A DNA stretch of 62,996 bases from Pseudomonas viridiflava (lineage in GTDB: Bacteria > Pseudomonadota > Gammaproteobacteria > Pseudomonadales > Pseudomonadaceae). A program made the position numbers and the translations under genes. Of this stretch, positions 20,295-28,958 are shown in pieces. The stretch lies in contig NZ_UUPU01000009.1 of the NCBI RefSeq assembly GCF_900591205.1, forward strand, positions 1 to 62,996, in the 5' to 3' direction. The notes beneath the pieces were generated by a model. The model saw only the letters and a list, made by a program, of their open reading frames with translations. It made no database searches and was not told the origin of the DNA. How positions within the stretch are numbered: the first letter of the stretch is position 1; the number at the start of each line of letters is the position of its first letter.

Positions 20295-21773
20295 CTAGAA
20301 CGGGTAGTTGTGGCTCCCAGGTTGCCAGGTCACCCAGTGCGCACGGGTAAATTCATCCAGAGCATAGTGACCGTTGAAACGCCCCAGGCCCGAGTTCTTT
20401 TCACCCCCGAACGGGGCGTTGGGTTGGTCATCTACGGTGATGTCGTTAATGTGCGTCATCCCCGCCACAATGCCACGTGAAAAATTCAGGGCACGCGCCA
20501 TATCTTTGCTGAATACGGCGCTGGACAGCCCATATTCACTGGCGTTGGCCAAGGTCAGCGCATGCGCTTCGTTCTCGGCGATCAACAACGGCAGCAAGGG
20601 GCCGAAGGTCTCATCGTGCGCCAGTTCGTGATCAAAGGGCACGTCCCCGTACACATGGGGCGGCAGCACCAGCCCGGATGGCGAGCCGCCGTGGAGTTGT
20701 TTCAGGCCCGCACTGTCGGCGGTGTCGATTTTGCGCAGCAAACCGTCCAGCTGGCTGCGGTTGATGACTGGGCCAATCACCGTATCAGCGTGGTCCGGAT
20801 CACCGGTTTTCAGCTTGCGCACGCGCTCCACCACCAATGCCGTGAAGTCTGCATAGCGTGCGCGGTCGACAATCACCCGGTTCACACTCATGCAAATCTG
20901 GCCCTGGTGCAGGAAGCGTCCAACCACCGCCGCGTGCGCGGCAATCTCGATATCCGCATCGTCCAGCACCACCAGCGGCGCGTTGCCGCCAAGCTCAAGA
21001 GCCACGCGCTTGATGTGCTGGCCGCCGGTGGCGATACGCCCGACATTGCGCCCCACATCGGTAGATCCGGTAAATGAAATCAGGCTGGGCACCGGGTGCC
21101 CGACAAACGCATCGCCAATTTCCGCACCGGCGCCGACCACCACATTGAGCGTGCCCTCTGGAAAACCGGCCTCTTCGAACAGGTGCGCAATCAGCAAGCC
21201 TCCGGTCACGGCCGTGTCGCTGGCGGGTTTGAGCACCACTGTATTACCCAGCGCCAGCGCCGGAACCACCGAACGCATGCTCAGGTAGAGCGGAAAATTC
21301 CAGGGGCTGATAACACCGATCACACCCAGCGGCTCGCGAAACACGAAGCTCTGCTCGCCGGGCTTGTAGCTGCTCAGGATGCGCCCCTCCACCTGCATGG
21401 GCAGCCCAATGCACTCACGCACCAGGTTCAGAGTGAATTGCCATTCCATGGTCGCCTTGATACGGGTACTGCCGGATTCGCGAATCAGCCAGTCAATCAT
21501 TTCCTCGCTGCGCTGTTGGATCACCTGAGCGAGTTTTTCCAGCTGGGCACCGCGTGCGGTCGGGTGCAATGTCGCCCACGGCGTCTGCGCACGGTGTGCC
21601 GCTGCGTAGGCCGCGTCAAGGTCGGCAACGTTGGCCAACGGCATCTCCAGCAAGGTTTCGCCGTTAAAGGGGTTGCGATCATTCAGGGTTGCCGAAGAGC
21701 GACCGGTACGCCAAATGCCGTCGATGAACTGGTCGCCGCTGATGGCGTAAGGGGTTGGACGTTGGGCAGTCAT
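20295..21773 (-). CDS. NAD(P)-dependent aromatic aldehyde dehydrogenase (vanillin/benzaldehyde type)
   Basis: The 492-residue enzyme carries the aldehyde dehydrogenase active site: N159 in SPWNFP, general base E260 in ALELGGNAP and nucleophile C294 in GQICMSVNR. The IGVISPWNFPLYLSMRSV and QICMSVNRVIVD segments are typical of vanillin/benzaldehyde/salicylaldehyde dehydrogenases. It would oxidise an aromatic aldehyde to the acid. This fits the aldehyde that the RPE65-family oxygenase (26252-27697) would release. It is 61 bp downstream of the extradiol dioxygenase gene. Confidence 0.88.
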   Translation of the reverse strand: MTAQRPTPYAISGDQFIDGIWRTGRSSATLNDRNPFNGETLLEMPLANVADLDAAYAAAHRAQTPWATLHPTARGAQLEKLAQVIQQRSEEMIDWLIRESGSTRIKATMEWQFTLNLVRECIGLPMQVEGRILSSYKPGEQSFVFREPLGVIGVISPWNFPLYLSMRSVVPALALGNTVVLKPASDTAVTGGLLIAHLFEEAGFPEGTLNVVVGAGAEIGDAFVGHPVPSLISFTGSTDVGRNVGRIATGGQHIKRVALELGGNAPLVVLDDADIEIAAHAAVVGRFLHQGQICMSVNRVIVDRARYADFTALVVERVRKLKTGDPDHADTVIGPVINRSQLDGLLRKIDTADSAGLKQLHGGSPSGLVLPPHVYGDVPFDHELAHDETFGPLLPLLIAENEAHALTLANASEYGLSSAVFSKDMARALNFSRGIVAGMTHINDITVDDQPNAPFGGEKNSGLGRFNGHYALDEFTRAHWVTWQPGSHNYPF

Positions 21774-21834
21774 GGTTTTACCTTCGGGTCGATGGGGCGC
21801 GCGGTGTTAGCGAAAGACGGCGAACCGTCCGGTC

Positions 21835-22683
21835 TCAGGTTCTGATCCATGCGCGCCCCCAGGAATTGAGGGTGTGTTCTTCCTGCGGCCAGGTGCCTGG
21901 AGGGTCGGTTGCTTCGGTGACTTGCAACTCCGCCGAGAACTCAAGCCGGTTGCGGTCGGCGTCCACCACCATGAAGAACAGATTGTTGCCTGGCCCATGG
22001 CGGCCAGGGCCAAAGAAGATGCTGATGCGCTCCTTGGCAAAGCGGTCGCCCCAGTCGCGAATGTCGTTCCATTCGTTGGTTTCGTAACAGTGGTGGTCCC
22101 ACTCGTTTTTCGAGCCCCGGAAGAACGCCAGCGAATGGTGTTCATCGTCCGAACGCAGGAAGCACACCATTAACAGGCCGCTCTGTTGGTCGACCACGCT
22201 GTCGGATACCGTGAAGCCAACGGTGTTGACGTAGAACTCAATCATCGCTTCCAGCTCGGTGGTCTGGAACACCACATGCTGCAAGCGGCCGGGCATGCCG
22301 GCCTGGGCGCTATTCATGTGCGCCTGGCAGACGCCGAAAATCGTCTGGCGACCTTGTGGGTCGCGAATCGCAAAGGCCCCAGGCGCGAGCAGCGGCGAAC
22401 GTAGGTCTTCGATGATGCAGTTGCGTTTGCGCAGGCGGTGGCGCAGCGCGGCGAGCTTTTCCGGGGTCGCCAGGTCATAGGCCGCTGCCAGCAGGCCGCA
22501 GTGGTCGGCCGGGGAGAGCAGCATGGCCCGGTTTGGCCCTCTGAGAACCCAACTGCCGTCTGCCTGAGGTTGGCAGTTCATGTCCATCATGCGCTGGTAG
22601 AAGTCGATCTGCCGTTGCGGTTCTTTGCTTGCCAGGTGTAAATAGCACAGGCGGGCGGGGGTCGACGTTTGCAGTGTATTCAT
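21835..22683 (-). CDS. Extradiol (catechol 2,3-) dioxygenase, VOC superfamily
   Basis: The 282-residue protein has two vicinal-oxygen-chelate modules. The C-terminal module keeps the iron ligands expected of type I extradiol enzymes: H136 in LQHVVF, H197 or H198 in WDHHCYE, and E248 in NRLEFSAEL. It would open a catechol ring next to the two hydroxyls. The C-terminal tail EEHTLNSWGRAWIR resembles tails in other ring-cleavage dioxygenases. The ATG at 22683 has GAGG 5 nt upstream and overlaps the stop of the hydroxylase gene (ATGA). Its place directly after a hydroxylase suggests the two act in sequence. Confidence 0.87.
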   Translation of the reverse strand: MNTLQTSTPARLCYLHLASKEPQRQIDFYQRMMDMNCQPQADGSWVLRGPNRAMLLSPADHCGLLAAAYDLATPEKLAALRHRLRKRNCIIEDLRSPLLAPGAFAIRDPQGRQTIFGVCQAHMNSAQAGMPGRLQHVVFQTTELEAMIEFYVNTVGFTVSDSVVDQQSGLLMVCFLRSDDEHHSLAFFRGSKNEWDHHCYETNEWNDIRDWGDRFAKERISIFFGPGRHGPGNNLFFMVVDADRNRLEFSAELQVTEATDPPGTWPQEEHTLNSWGRAWIRT

Positions 22684-24341
22684 ACGCACCTCGTGAGCGT
22701 GGCGGATGTTGGAAACGACGGTTGTGCTACCGGCTCACCGGTTGGCACAGCACCGAACAGTGATTGCAATGCCTCGGCGCTGGCGGTCTCGGTTGCACGT
22801 TGGAAAATCGCGGCCACATAACGATCAGGCCGCAACAGGAAAAAGCCGCCGCGCGTACCCAGCAAATCCTTCAGCACGCCCTGGCGGTCGTGCAATACCG
22901 TGCAGCCGGGCAGGGCTGGCGCTTCAGTGTCGGAACCCGGCAGGATCAGAATCCGCTGAACCTCCAAGTGCGTCCACAAGGGGTGCTGCAGTTGATCTAC
23001 GCGTTGCTCGCGAGGGTCGCCATATTGAATCAGAGCGAAACCCGCACCGATGTAATCGTCGAGCAGGCGTTCAACGCCGTGGCTGTCGGTGAGGCTGGGC
23101 TGAGGGAACATCTGCCCGCTGGACACATTGCCCAGCGTACCTGCGCTGAGTACCAGCCCTTGGCGCAGGCGGGGTTTGGGCTTGAAGCGCATTTGCAGAA
23201 AGTAGTCGCGCAGCGGCGGTAGCAGCCCAATCAGTGCGAAGGCGCCACTGATCAAGCGCGCCCGCAGCACGCTGGCGGGCGCCATCACCACCCCCAGGTT
23301 CAGCGCGAGCTTGATCAATGCCCAGGCGTGATCGCGCCGTTCGCTTTCATAGGTTTGCAAAATCGCCGGGGCCATTTTCCCGCTTACCACGCCGATCAGC
23401 TTCCAGGCCAGGTTATGCGCATCGCGCACGCCGCTGTTCATGCCTTGGCCAGCGTAGGGTGGGGTGAGGTGGGCCGCATCGCCGGCGAGCAACACGCGAT
23501 TGACTTGCCAGCGTTCGGCAATGCGCGCGTGAAAGGTGTAAACGGTTTTACGCACGATGGAGACCGCTGCGTCGCCTTTGAACGGGCGCAGCAGGGCCTG
23601 CAGGCGCTCGGGGCTGAGCATCTGTGCGTCGCTTTCGTGGTCCTTGAGCATGAACTCGAAGCGCCGCGTGCGGTGCGGGCCGGGAACCTCCACGATGGGG
23701 CGGCGTGCATCGCAGTACACGCGGGTTTGCCAGAACGCGTCATCGTCATGATCGGTGTCCACCACCAGCCAGCGGGAGGCGAAACTGGAACCGACCATAT
23801 TGATCCCCAGCTGTTTGCGTACCGGGCTGCGCCCACCATCACAGGCGATCAGGTAGTCGGCCTGTACCTCCAGCAGCTGTTTGTTGCCGTCCACGATCAG
23901 CGCACGCACGCCGTACTCGTCCTGGGTGAACTCCAGCAGTTCGTGGTTGAAACGCGCGGTCAAGCAAGCAAAACGCTCAAGGCCGGTCTTCAAGGTGCAT
24001 TCAAACAACGGCTGGCGGAACGCGTTGCGCTTTGCAAAGCCATACAGCTTGCCGCTGGGTTCGACTTTGCCGAAGCAACGGCCGCCAGGGCGCGTGAAGT
24101 AATGCACGCCATAGCCTTCCACCACGTCCGCCAGCACCTTCTGGCTCAAGCCCAGCGCTTGCATGGTGCGCAACGATTCATCATCAATCGAAACCGCTCG
24201 GGGTTCGGTGACAGTGCCGGGTTTGCTGTCGATCACCCAGGCGTCCACGCCCGCCTGCCCAAGCAGATTAGCCAGGGTCAGCCCGGTGGGGCCGGCGCCG
24301 ACGATCAGGACACGCGTGTTGATACTGTTCAGGGTTGTCAT
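22680..24341 (-). CDS. FAD-dependent hydroxylase (3-hydroxyphenylpropionate hydroxylase-like)
   Basis: The 553-residue class A flavoprotein monooxygenase has VLIVGAGPTGLTLANLLGQ (residues 11-29), LIACDGGRSPVRKQLG in the middle and RVLLAGDAAHLTPPYAGQGM in the FAD-closing region. The order and the PRAVSIDDESLRTMQALGL segment are those of MhpA, which hydroxylates 3-(3-hydroxyphenyl)propionate; other phenolic acids are used by relatives. It overlaps the extradiol dioxygenase gene by 4 bp, so the product is probably a catechol passed to that enzyme. The start has GGGGAACAACA directly before it, a clear Hfq/Crc-type site. Confidence 0.88.
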   Translation of the reverse strand: MTTLNSINTRVLIVGAGPTGLTLANLLGQAGVDAWVIDSKPGTVTEPRAVSIDDESLRTMQALGLSQKVLADVVEGYGVHYFTRPGGRCFGKVEPSGKLYGFAKRNAFRQPLFECTLKTGLERFACLTARFNHELLEFTQDEYGVRALIVDGNKQLLEVQADYLIACDGGRSPVRKQLGINMVGSSFASRWLVVDTDHDDDAFWQTRVYCDARRPIVEVPGPHRTRRFEFMLKDHESDAQMLSPERLQALLRPFKGDAAVSIVRKTVYTFHARIAERWQVNRVLLAGDAAHLTPPYAGQGMNSGVRDAHNLAWKLIGVVSGKMAPAILQTYESERRDHAWALIKLALNLGVVMAPASVLRARLISGAFALIGLLPPLRDYFLQMRFKPKPRLRQGLVLSAGTLGNVSSGQMFPQPSLTDSHGVERLLDDYIGAGFALIQYGDPREQRVDQLQHPLWTHLEVQRILILPGSDTEAPALPGCTVLHDRQGVLKDLLGTRGGFFLLRPDRYVAAIFQRATETASAEALQSLFGAVPTGEPVAQPSFPTSATLTRCV

Positions 24342-24362
24342 TGTTGTTCCCCTACGAGTGCA

Positions 24363-25196
24363 TCAGTCCAATGGCTTGGCGGATGGGTTGGCGCTGTGGG
24401 TCAGCGCGAGCATGTGCCGCGAGAGCGTGTGCGCCAGCGCGACCATCTGTTCACCCTGTTGTTGCTCCAGCGCCTTGTGTCGCTCGACGGCTGGGCGCAC
24501 GCAACTGAGGCTGCCGACCACCTTGCCGTCGCCGTCGAATATCGGCGCCGCGAGGCCGTACACGCCGGGGTCGACTTCGCCTGCGCTGGCCACATAACCC
24601 TGGCGCCGCAAGCGCTGCAGCGAACGGCGAAAGTCTTCCCAGGTCGGCCCCAGGTTGCTGGCGCGTACTTCGTCCGGGTATTCCAGAAACAGCTGGCTGT
24701 GCTGGCGTGCGTTCATGTGGGCCAGAATCGCTTTAGAGGTCGCGCCCAAAAACAGCGGCCGCGGTGACCCCCGGGAATAACTGACGGTGCTGGCTAATTC
24801 ACCACATTGGTGCACACACACCACTTGGTTCTTGAACAGCCGACAGATCAGCCAGACCTGCTCGCTGCACCACTGCGGCAAGTTGGTTTCCAGTAACTGC
24901 GCGGCGCGGACCAACGGGTCGCTGAGCCTCAGTTGACGGTCCCAGGTGATGATCCGTGCGCCCAGTGCATAGCGCCCGGCTTCGACCTGGAACAACAGGT
25001 TCGCCTCGGCCAGCTCACGTACGTAGCGGTAGGCGGTGGAGCGGGTAAACCCGAGCGCACTGACCATGTCTTCGACGGCCCAGATCGGCTGCGCCTCGGT
25101 GAAGATGTCCAGCACGCGCAGCATGCGCTCAAGGCTGGAACCCTTGATGTCAGCATCGCCCTCTGGCGATTGCGGTGATTGATCAATCGAGTTCAT
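24363..25196 (-). CDS. IclR-family transcriptional regulator
   Basis: The 277-residue protein has an N-terminal winged helix (SLERMLRVLDIFTE, then LGFTRSTAYRYVRELAEANLL) and an IclR effector domain ending near residue 260 (GDGKVVGSLSCVRPA). IclR proteins regulate many aromatic catabolic operons and respond to aromatic acids. Its gene is inside the operon, 3 bp after the FAH-hydrolase gene and 21 bp before the hydroxylase gene, so it is expressed with its likely targets. Confidence 0.88.
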   Translation of the reverse strand: MNSIDQSPQSPEGDADIKGSSLERMLRVLDIFTEAQPIWAVEDMVSALGFTRSTAYRYVRELAEANLLFQVEAGRYALGARIITWDRQLRLSDPLVRAAQLLETNLPQWCSEQVWLICRLFKNQVVCVHQCGELASTVSYSRGSPRPLFLGATSKAILAHMNARQHSQLFLEYPDEVRASNLGPTWEDFRRSLQRLRRQGYVASAGEVDPGVYGLAAPIFDGDGKVVGSLSCVRPAVERHKALEQQQGEQMVALAHTLSRHMLALTHSANPSAKPLD

Positions 25197-25199
25197 GGC

Positions 25200-26051
25200 T
25201 TATTGCTCGTCGACGATGGTGTTTCGCAGGGTGCCGATTTGCGATATTTCGACTTCCACCACATCCCCTGGCTGCATCCACACCGGCGGCTCGCGGAATG
25301 CACCGACCCCGCCGGTGGTGCCGCTGACAATCACGTCTCCGGGGGCCAGCTCGGTGAAGGTGGAGCAGTACTCGATCAGTGCGCCGACGTCGAAGATCAT
25401 GTCGCTGGTGGCAGTGTGTTGCATCACCTCGCCGTTAAGCCGGGTGGTCAGTTCAAGGTTTTGCGGGTCGCTGATTTCGTCACGGGTGACCAGCCACGGG
25501 CCAAAGCCGCCGGTGTTCGGGAAGTTTTTGCCGGGCACAAATTGAATCGTGTGTTTTTGCCAATCGCGCACGCTGCCATCGTTGTAACAGGCGTAGCCGG
25601 CAACATATTCGAGGGCATCGGCTTTGCGGACGTGGCGCGCGGTTTTGCCGATAACGATGGCGAGTTCGCCCTCGAAATCCAGCTTGTGCGAAACCTTTGG
25701 CCGCACGATGGGTTGCAGGTGGGCGGTCTGGCTGTCGGCGAATCGCGTAAAGATCATCGGGAACACAGGCATGTCACGCCCGGTTTCGCGCACGTGGGTT
25801 GCGTAGTTGATGCCGATGCACAGCACCTTGCCTGGGTTTGGAATCACCGGCAGCAGCGTCACGTCGGCGAATGCGAAGCGCGGCAGGCTCGCCACCTGGC
25901 TGTCGCTCAGCGACCCCAGTTGCCCGAGGGCGAGTGCGCTTTTGAGGTCTGCGCCGAGGGTCTGTTTCAGCGATTGCAGATCGACCACCTGGTCGCCTTC
26001 GACGATGCCGTAGGTGTCACGGCCTTCAACAGTGAAGCTTGCAAGTTTCAT
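25200..26051 (-). CDS. Fumarylacetoacetate-hydrolase-family enzyme
   Basis: The 283-residue protein is a two-part FAH enzyme: a short N-terminal domain and a catalytic domain with GKVLCIGINYATHVRE, DFEGELAIVIGKTAR (metal-binding E-x-E region) and the GDVIVSGTTGGVG signature. Family members hydrolyse acylpyruvates, hydrate 2-keto-4-pentenoates or decarboxylate oxoadipate-like acids. In this operon it most likely processes the ring-opened product of the extradiol dioxygenase. It is the first gene of the FAH-iclR-hydroxylase-dioxygenase-dehydrogenase-araC run; the 200-bp leader upstream holds AT-rich repeats that may be IclR or AraC sites. Confidence 0.87.
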   Translation of the reverse strand: MKLASFTVEGRDTYGIVEGDQVVDLQSLKQTLGADLKSALALGQLGSLSDSQVASLPRFAFADVTLLPVIPNPGKVLCIGINYATHVRETGRDMPVFPMIFTRFADSQTAHLQPIVRPKVSHKLDFEGELAIVIGKTARHVRKADALEYVAGYACYNDGSVRDWQKHTIQFVPGKNFPNTGGFGPWLVTRDEISDPQNLELTTRLNGEVMQHTATSDMIFDVGALIEYCSTFTELAPGDVIVSGTTGGVGAFREPPVWMQPGDVVEVEISQIGTLRNTIVDEQ

Positions 26052-26180
26052 TCGGGAGTCCTTTTGACGAAGGGTGCGTGGACAGAACTTGACTCTATTC
26101 GCGCATTAAAATCCTGTAAAGCGAGATTTTATATAAATCCCAAAATGCAGGAAAAATGTATTTTTTGTGGTGTCGGGCAA

Positions 26181-26213
26181 CCGAATGCCTGCCCTCAGGA
26201 ACAGGCAATTCGG
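26181..26213. terminator. Inverted repeat after the RPE65-family oxygenase gene
   Basis: CCGAATGCCTG and CAGGCAATTCGG pair as an 11-bp stem with one bulged base around a 10-nt loop. It lies about 40-70 bp past the oxygenase stop and before the promoter region of the FAH operon. There is no clean T run, so it may be a weak terminator or a processing structure. Confidence 0.45.
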
Positions 26214-26251
26214 TGCGCTAACGGTTGATTTACCTATGGTCTAGCCCGGGC

Positions 26252-27697
26252 TCATCCCTGAGCCCAGCAGCCATGCAGCGACATACGCATCCGAAATGGC
26301 ACTTTGACCCGTGCGATGGGCCCGCTGGCCATCGCGCTGGTGTCGAGGATCACCAATTCGCTGCGTGCCTCGTTCAGCACGTTCAGCAGTGCAACTACGT
26401 AGCCATCGCCTTCTGCGGCATCGTTGGCACGGGGGATGAATATCGGCTCCTGGAAACAGCCGTTGTCGCCCGGATACCACGCGTCGGTGCTGCCATCCTT
26501 GAGGTTCAGGTGGGCCAACTGGTTGAAGAACTGGAAAGGCATGGGGCCGTTTTCAGGGTTGTAGGGCAGCGTCGGATCAAACGCGAGCATAAAACCGTGT
26601 TCGTACGGGCGACCGAGGTAGCGCTGATCGCAGCGAGGAAACTCGCACATATAGTCAGTGAGGGGCTGTGGCGTCACTTCATCGCGGGCGTCATTGAGGT
26701 CAAACGTCCAGCGCATCAGGCTCGACGGCAGCTCTTCGGGCGCCGGCACAAAACCGTCGGCCTGCGGGAAGAAATAAAACACGTTGCCGCCGGTGACCGG
26801 CATGTCCACATAGACCTTGCCGTGTCTATCGAAGGCATTCAGGGTATGACCCTGGAAGCTGTCCTTGGGGCCCTTGAACCAACGAATGGCCTGCGCATCG
26901 CCTTGGCGTGGCAGCACCGCAAACAACTGCGGCAGATCAGGTTGCCACTGAAAATGCTGGCCGCCGTTTTTCATGCGTTCCACATCGACGGTCAGCGGGA
27001 TGAGCGGAAATACCACGTAGTGCTCGGTCACCGCAAAGTCATGCACCATTGCCGCATAAGGCGCCTGGAACCAGACCTCCTTGAGCAGCTTGCCGTCTGG
27101 CGACAGTTCGAAATAGGCCATGTCCGGCGTGCCGTCGCCCTTGGCTTCATAGCTGAAGGCGAGGAGGTTACCGGTGCCGGGGTCAATCTTGGGGTGGGCG
27201 GTAAAGGTTGCCGATTTGATTTGCCCGGCGAAGTCCCACTCGCCGAGGGTCTGAAGGGTCATCGGGTCCAAGGCCCACGGCAGTGCATCTTCCTTGAGCG
27301 CCAGCAGTACGCCGTTATGCGGGATCACCGCAGTGTTGGCGGTGGTGTTGTTTTTCGCCGCCAGAGGGTCATTGGTGTAGGCGTTCCTGTAGACGCCATT
27401 CAGTGAACGGCCTTCGCGGCGCTGCGCGATCAAGCGATCGGTCTGCACATAGCGACGCCGCAGTGACACCTTGCCATTGGCAAAGTAGAAGCCGCTGACC
27501 ATGCCGTCGCCGTTGAAAAACATATCGCTGCCCAGCATGGGCGGGTATTGCGGGTCCGGTGCTACCTGGTAGAAAACCCCACGGATTGAGTCGGGCAGGT
27601 TGCCTTCGACCTCAAGGTCCAACACGTCGGCTTCGACACGACTGGGGCTGTACAGTGGCCCGGAAAATTCCGCGGTGTGCGGGAATCGGTTATTCAT
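26252..27697 (-). CDS. RPE65-family stilbene/isoeugenol-cleaving oxygenase
   Basis: The 481-residue protein is a carotenoid-cleavage-dioxygenase-fold enzyme. Its four iron-binding histidines are H168 (TAHPKID), H219 (VHDFAV), H284 (GHTLNAF) and H475 (SLHGCW). In stilbene-cleaving members (NOV1, CAO1) a Tyr and a Lys at about 101 and 134 hold the substrate phenol; here Y103 and K135 are at the matching places. The length and the segment EPIFIPRANDAAEGDGY agree with lignostilbene dioxygenase and isoeugenol monooxygenase rather than carotenoid enzymes. It would split an exocyclic C=C bond to an aromatic aldehyde. The ATG at 27697 has GAGGG upstream; one at 27715 lacks it. The MFS gene is 25 bp upstream. 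Confidence 0.87.
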   Translation of the reverse strand: MNNRFPHTAEFSGPLYSPSRVEADVLDLEVEGNLPDSIRGVFYQVAPDPQYPPMLGSDMFFNGDGMVSGFYFANGKVSLRRRYVQTDRLIAQRREGRSLNGVYRNAYTNDPLAAKNNTTANTAVIPHNGVLLALKEDALPWALDPMTLQTLGEWDFAGQIKSATFTAHPKIDPGTGNLLAFSYEAKGDGTPDMAYFELSPDGKLLKEVWFQAPYAAMVHDFAVTEHYVVFPLIPLTVDVERMKNGGQHFQWQPDLPQLFAVLPRQGDAQAIRWFKGPKDSFQGHTLNAFDRHGKVYVDMPVTGGNVFYFFPQADGFVPAPEELPSSLMRWTFDLNDARDEVTPQPLTDYMCEFPRCDQRYLGRPYEHGFMLAFDPTLPYNPENGPMPFQFFNQLAHLNLKDGSTDAWYPGDNGCFQEPIFIPRANDAAEGDGYVVALLNVLNEARSELVILDTSAMASGPIARVKVPFRMRMSLHGCWAQG

Positions 27698-27722
27698 TGA
27701 TACGCCCTCATGCACTCAGTCA

Positions 27723-28922
27723 TTATTTTTCAAGCAGGCCGGCGGGTAGGGCCGGCGTTTCAAGTGTTGAAGGGCCGGCCGCGTGACGAAAGCGTGCGAC
27801 CACCCAGCAGGAGATGACCAACGCGACGATATACGCCGAGGCTGCCAGCCAGCCGACCGCACGGAAGTGCCCGTCACCGACGACCAGCGCTGCGCCAAAC
27901 GGGCCAAGGCCCTGGCCAACGAAGATCGCGGCATTGCCGAGGCCGGCGAGCCGGCCGCTTATGTCCAGCTCGGCGGCCATCGACAACAGGTACGGAAGGC
28001 TGAAAAACCACACCATATGGATCAGGCATGCCGTCGCGGCAAACGCCACCGGGCTGTCGCCGTAGACCATGATCAGCGTCGCCATCAACGCGGTGCCGAA
28101 CCCCAGCAACTGTGGAAACAGCAGCCCCAGGCGCCGTCCGATAAGCCCGGCCAGCGCGGCGCCAAGTGCACCGGCCAGAATGCTGCCGCCGAGGATTGCG
28201 CCGATTTGCTGCGGCGCCAGGCCGATACTTTTACCGATGCGTTCCTGATACACCCACAGTGCCGAATGGCCAAAAAACAACAGCGCAAACAGCACAATCA
28301 ACAAGATTGCGGTCAAGCCAAACGGCTTGGCCAGGTGCGTCGGGGCACCCACGGCGGCTGCATAGTGTTCAGGCACGCGCCCGCAGCCGAGCAGCGCTAA
28401 GGCACTGGCAATCGCCAGCAGATAAAATCCGCCGTTGACGCCAAAGGCCATGAGCACCATCGGCATTGAGGTCACCAGCAACATGCCCCAGAACAGATTG
28501 CCGATATTAATCACCGCAAACGTCGCGTCCTTGGACCTGCGCAGTGCGGCCGAGGCATACACCACGGCCATCACCGCGCCGCCGCTGGCACCACACACAA
28601 CCCGGCATAGCAGCAGTGATGTCTCGCTGTGGAAGCGCGTACTCGCCAAATTGGCGCACACCAGGATCAGCAGGGCGACCTGTGCCACTTGCCGGCGATT
28701 GACGTGCGTCATCAGCAGCGCAAATGCGCCACAGGTGATGGCCATGGCAATCAGCTCGCCCGCGAAAATGCTGCCGATTGCGTTAAGCGGGATGCCCAGT
28801 TGGTCGATAAAGGCGCCGCCCAGAATCGGTTGGATCTGCAAGGTGCCAAGGGATGTGACCATCATCAGGCAAATAGCCGCGAGTGATTTTTTACTGTCGA
28901 TGCCAGCGAGCGCATTCATCAA
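27723..28922 (-). CDS. MFS transporter
   Basis: The 399-residue, 12-helix major facilitator has GGAFIDQLGIPLNAIGSIFA near the N-terminus, a conserved RxxxG-type loop (VNRRQVAQVALLIL) and a symmetrical second half (GRRLGLLFPQLLGFGTALMA). It sits between an outer-membrane channel gene (36 bp upstream) and the RPE65-family oxygenase gene, in one run. Inner-membrane uptake of the oxygenase substrate is the simplest role; efflux of toxic phenolics cannot be excluded. Confidence 0.8.
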   Translation of the reverse strand: MMNALAGIDSKKSLAAICLMMVTSLGTLQIQPILGGAFIDQLGIPLNAIGSIFAGELIAMAITCGAFALLMTHVNRRQVAQVALLILVCANLASTRFHSETSLLLCRVVCGASGGAVMAVVYASAALRRSKDATFAVINIGNLFWGMLLVTSMPMVLMAFGVNGGFYLLAIASALALLGCGRVPEHYAAAVGAPTHLAKPFGLTAILLIVLFALLFFGHSALWVYQERIGKSIGLAPQQIGAILGGSILAGALGAALAGLIGRRLGLLFPQLLGFGTALMATLIMVYGDSPVAFAATACLIHMVWFFSLPYLLSMAAELDISGRLAGLGNAAIFVGQGLGPFGAALVVGDGHFRAVGWLAASAYIVALVISCWVVARFRHAAGPSTLETPALPAGLLEK

Positions 28923-28958
28923 TGCAGTACCTCATTAGGGTGAGCGAGTACAGGTCGG

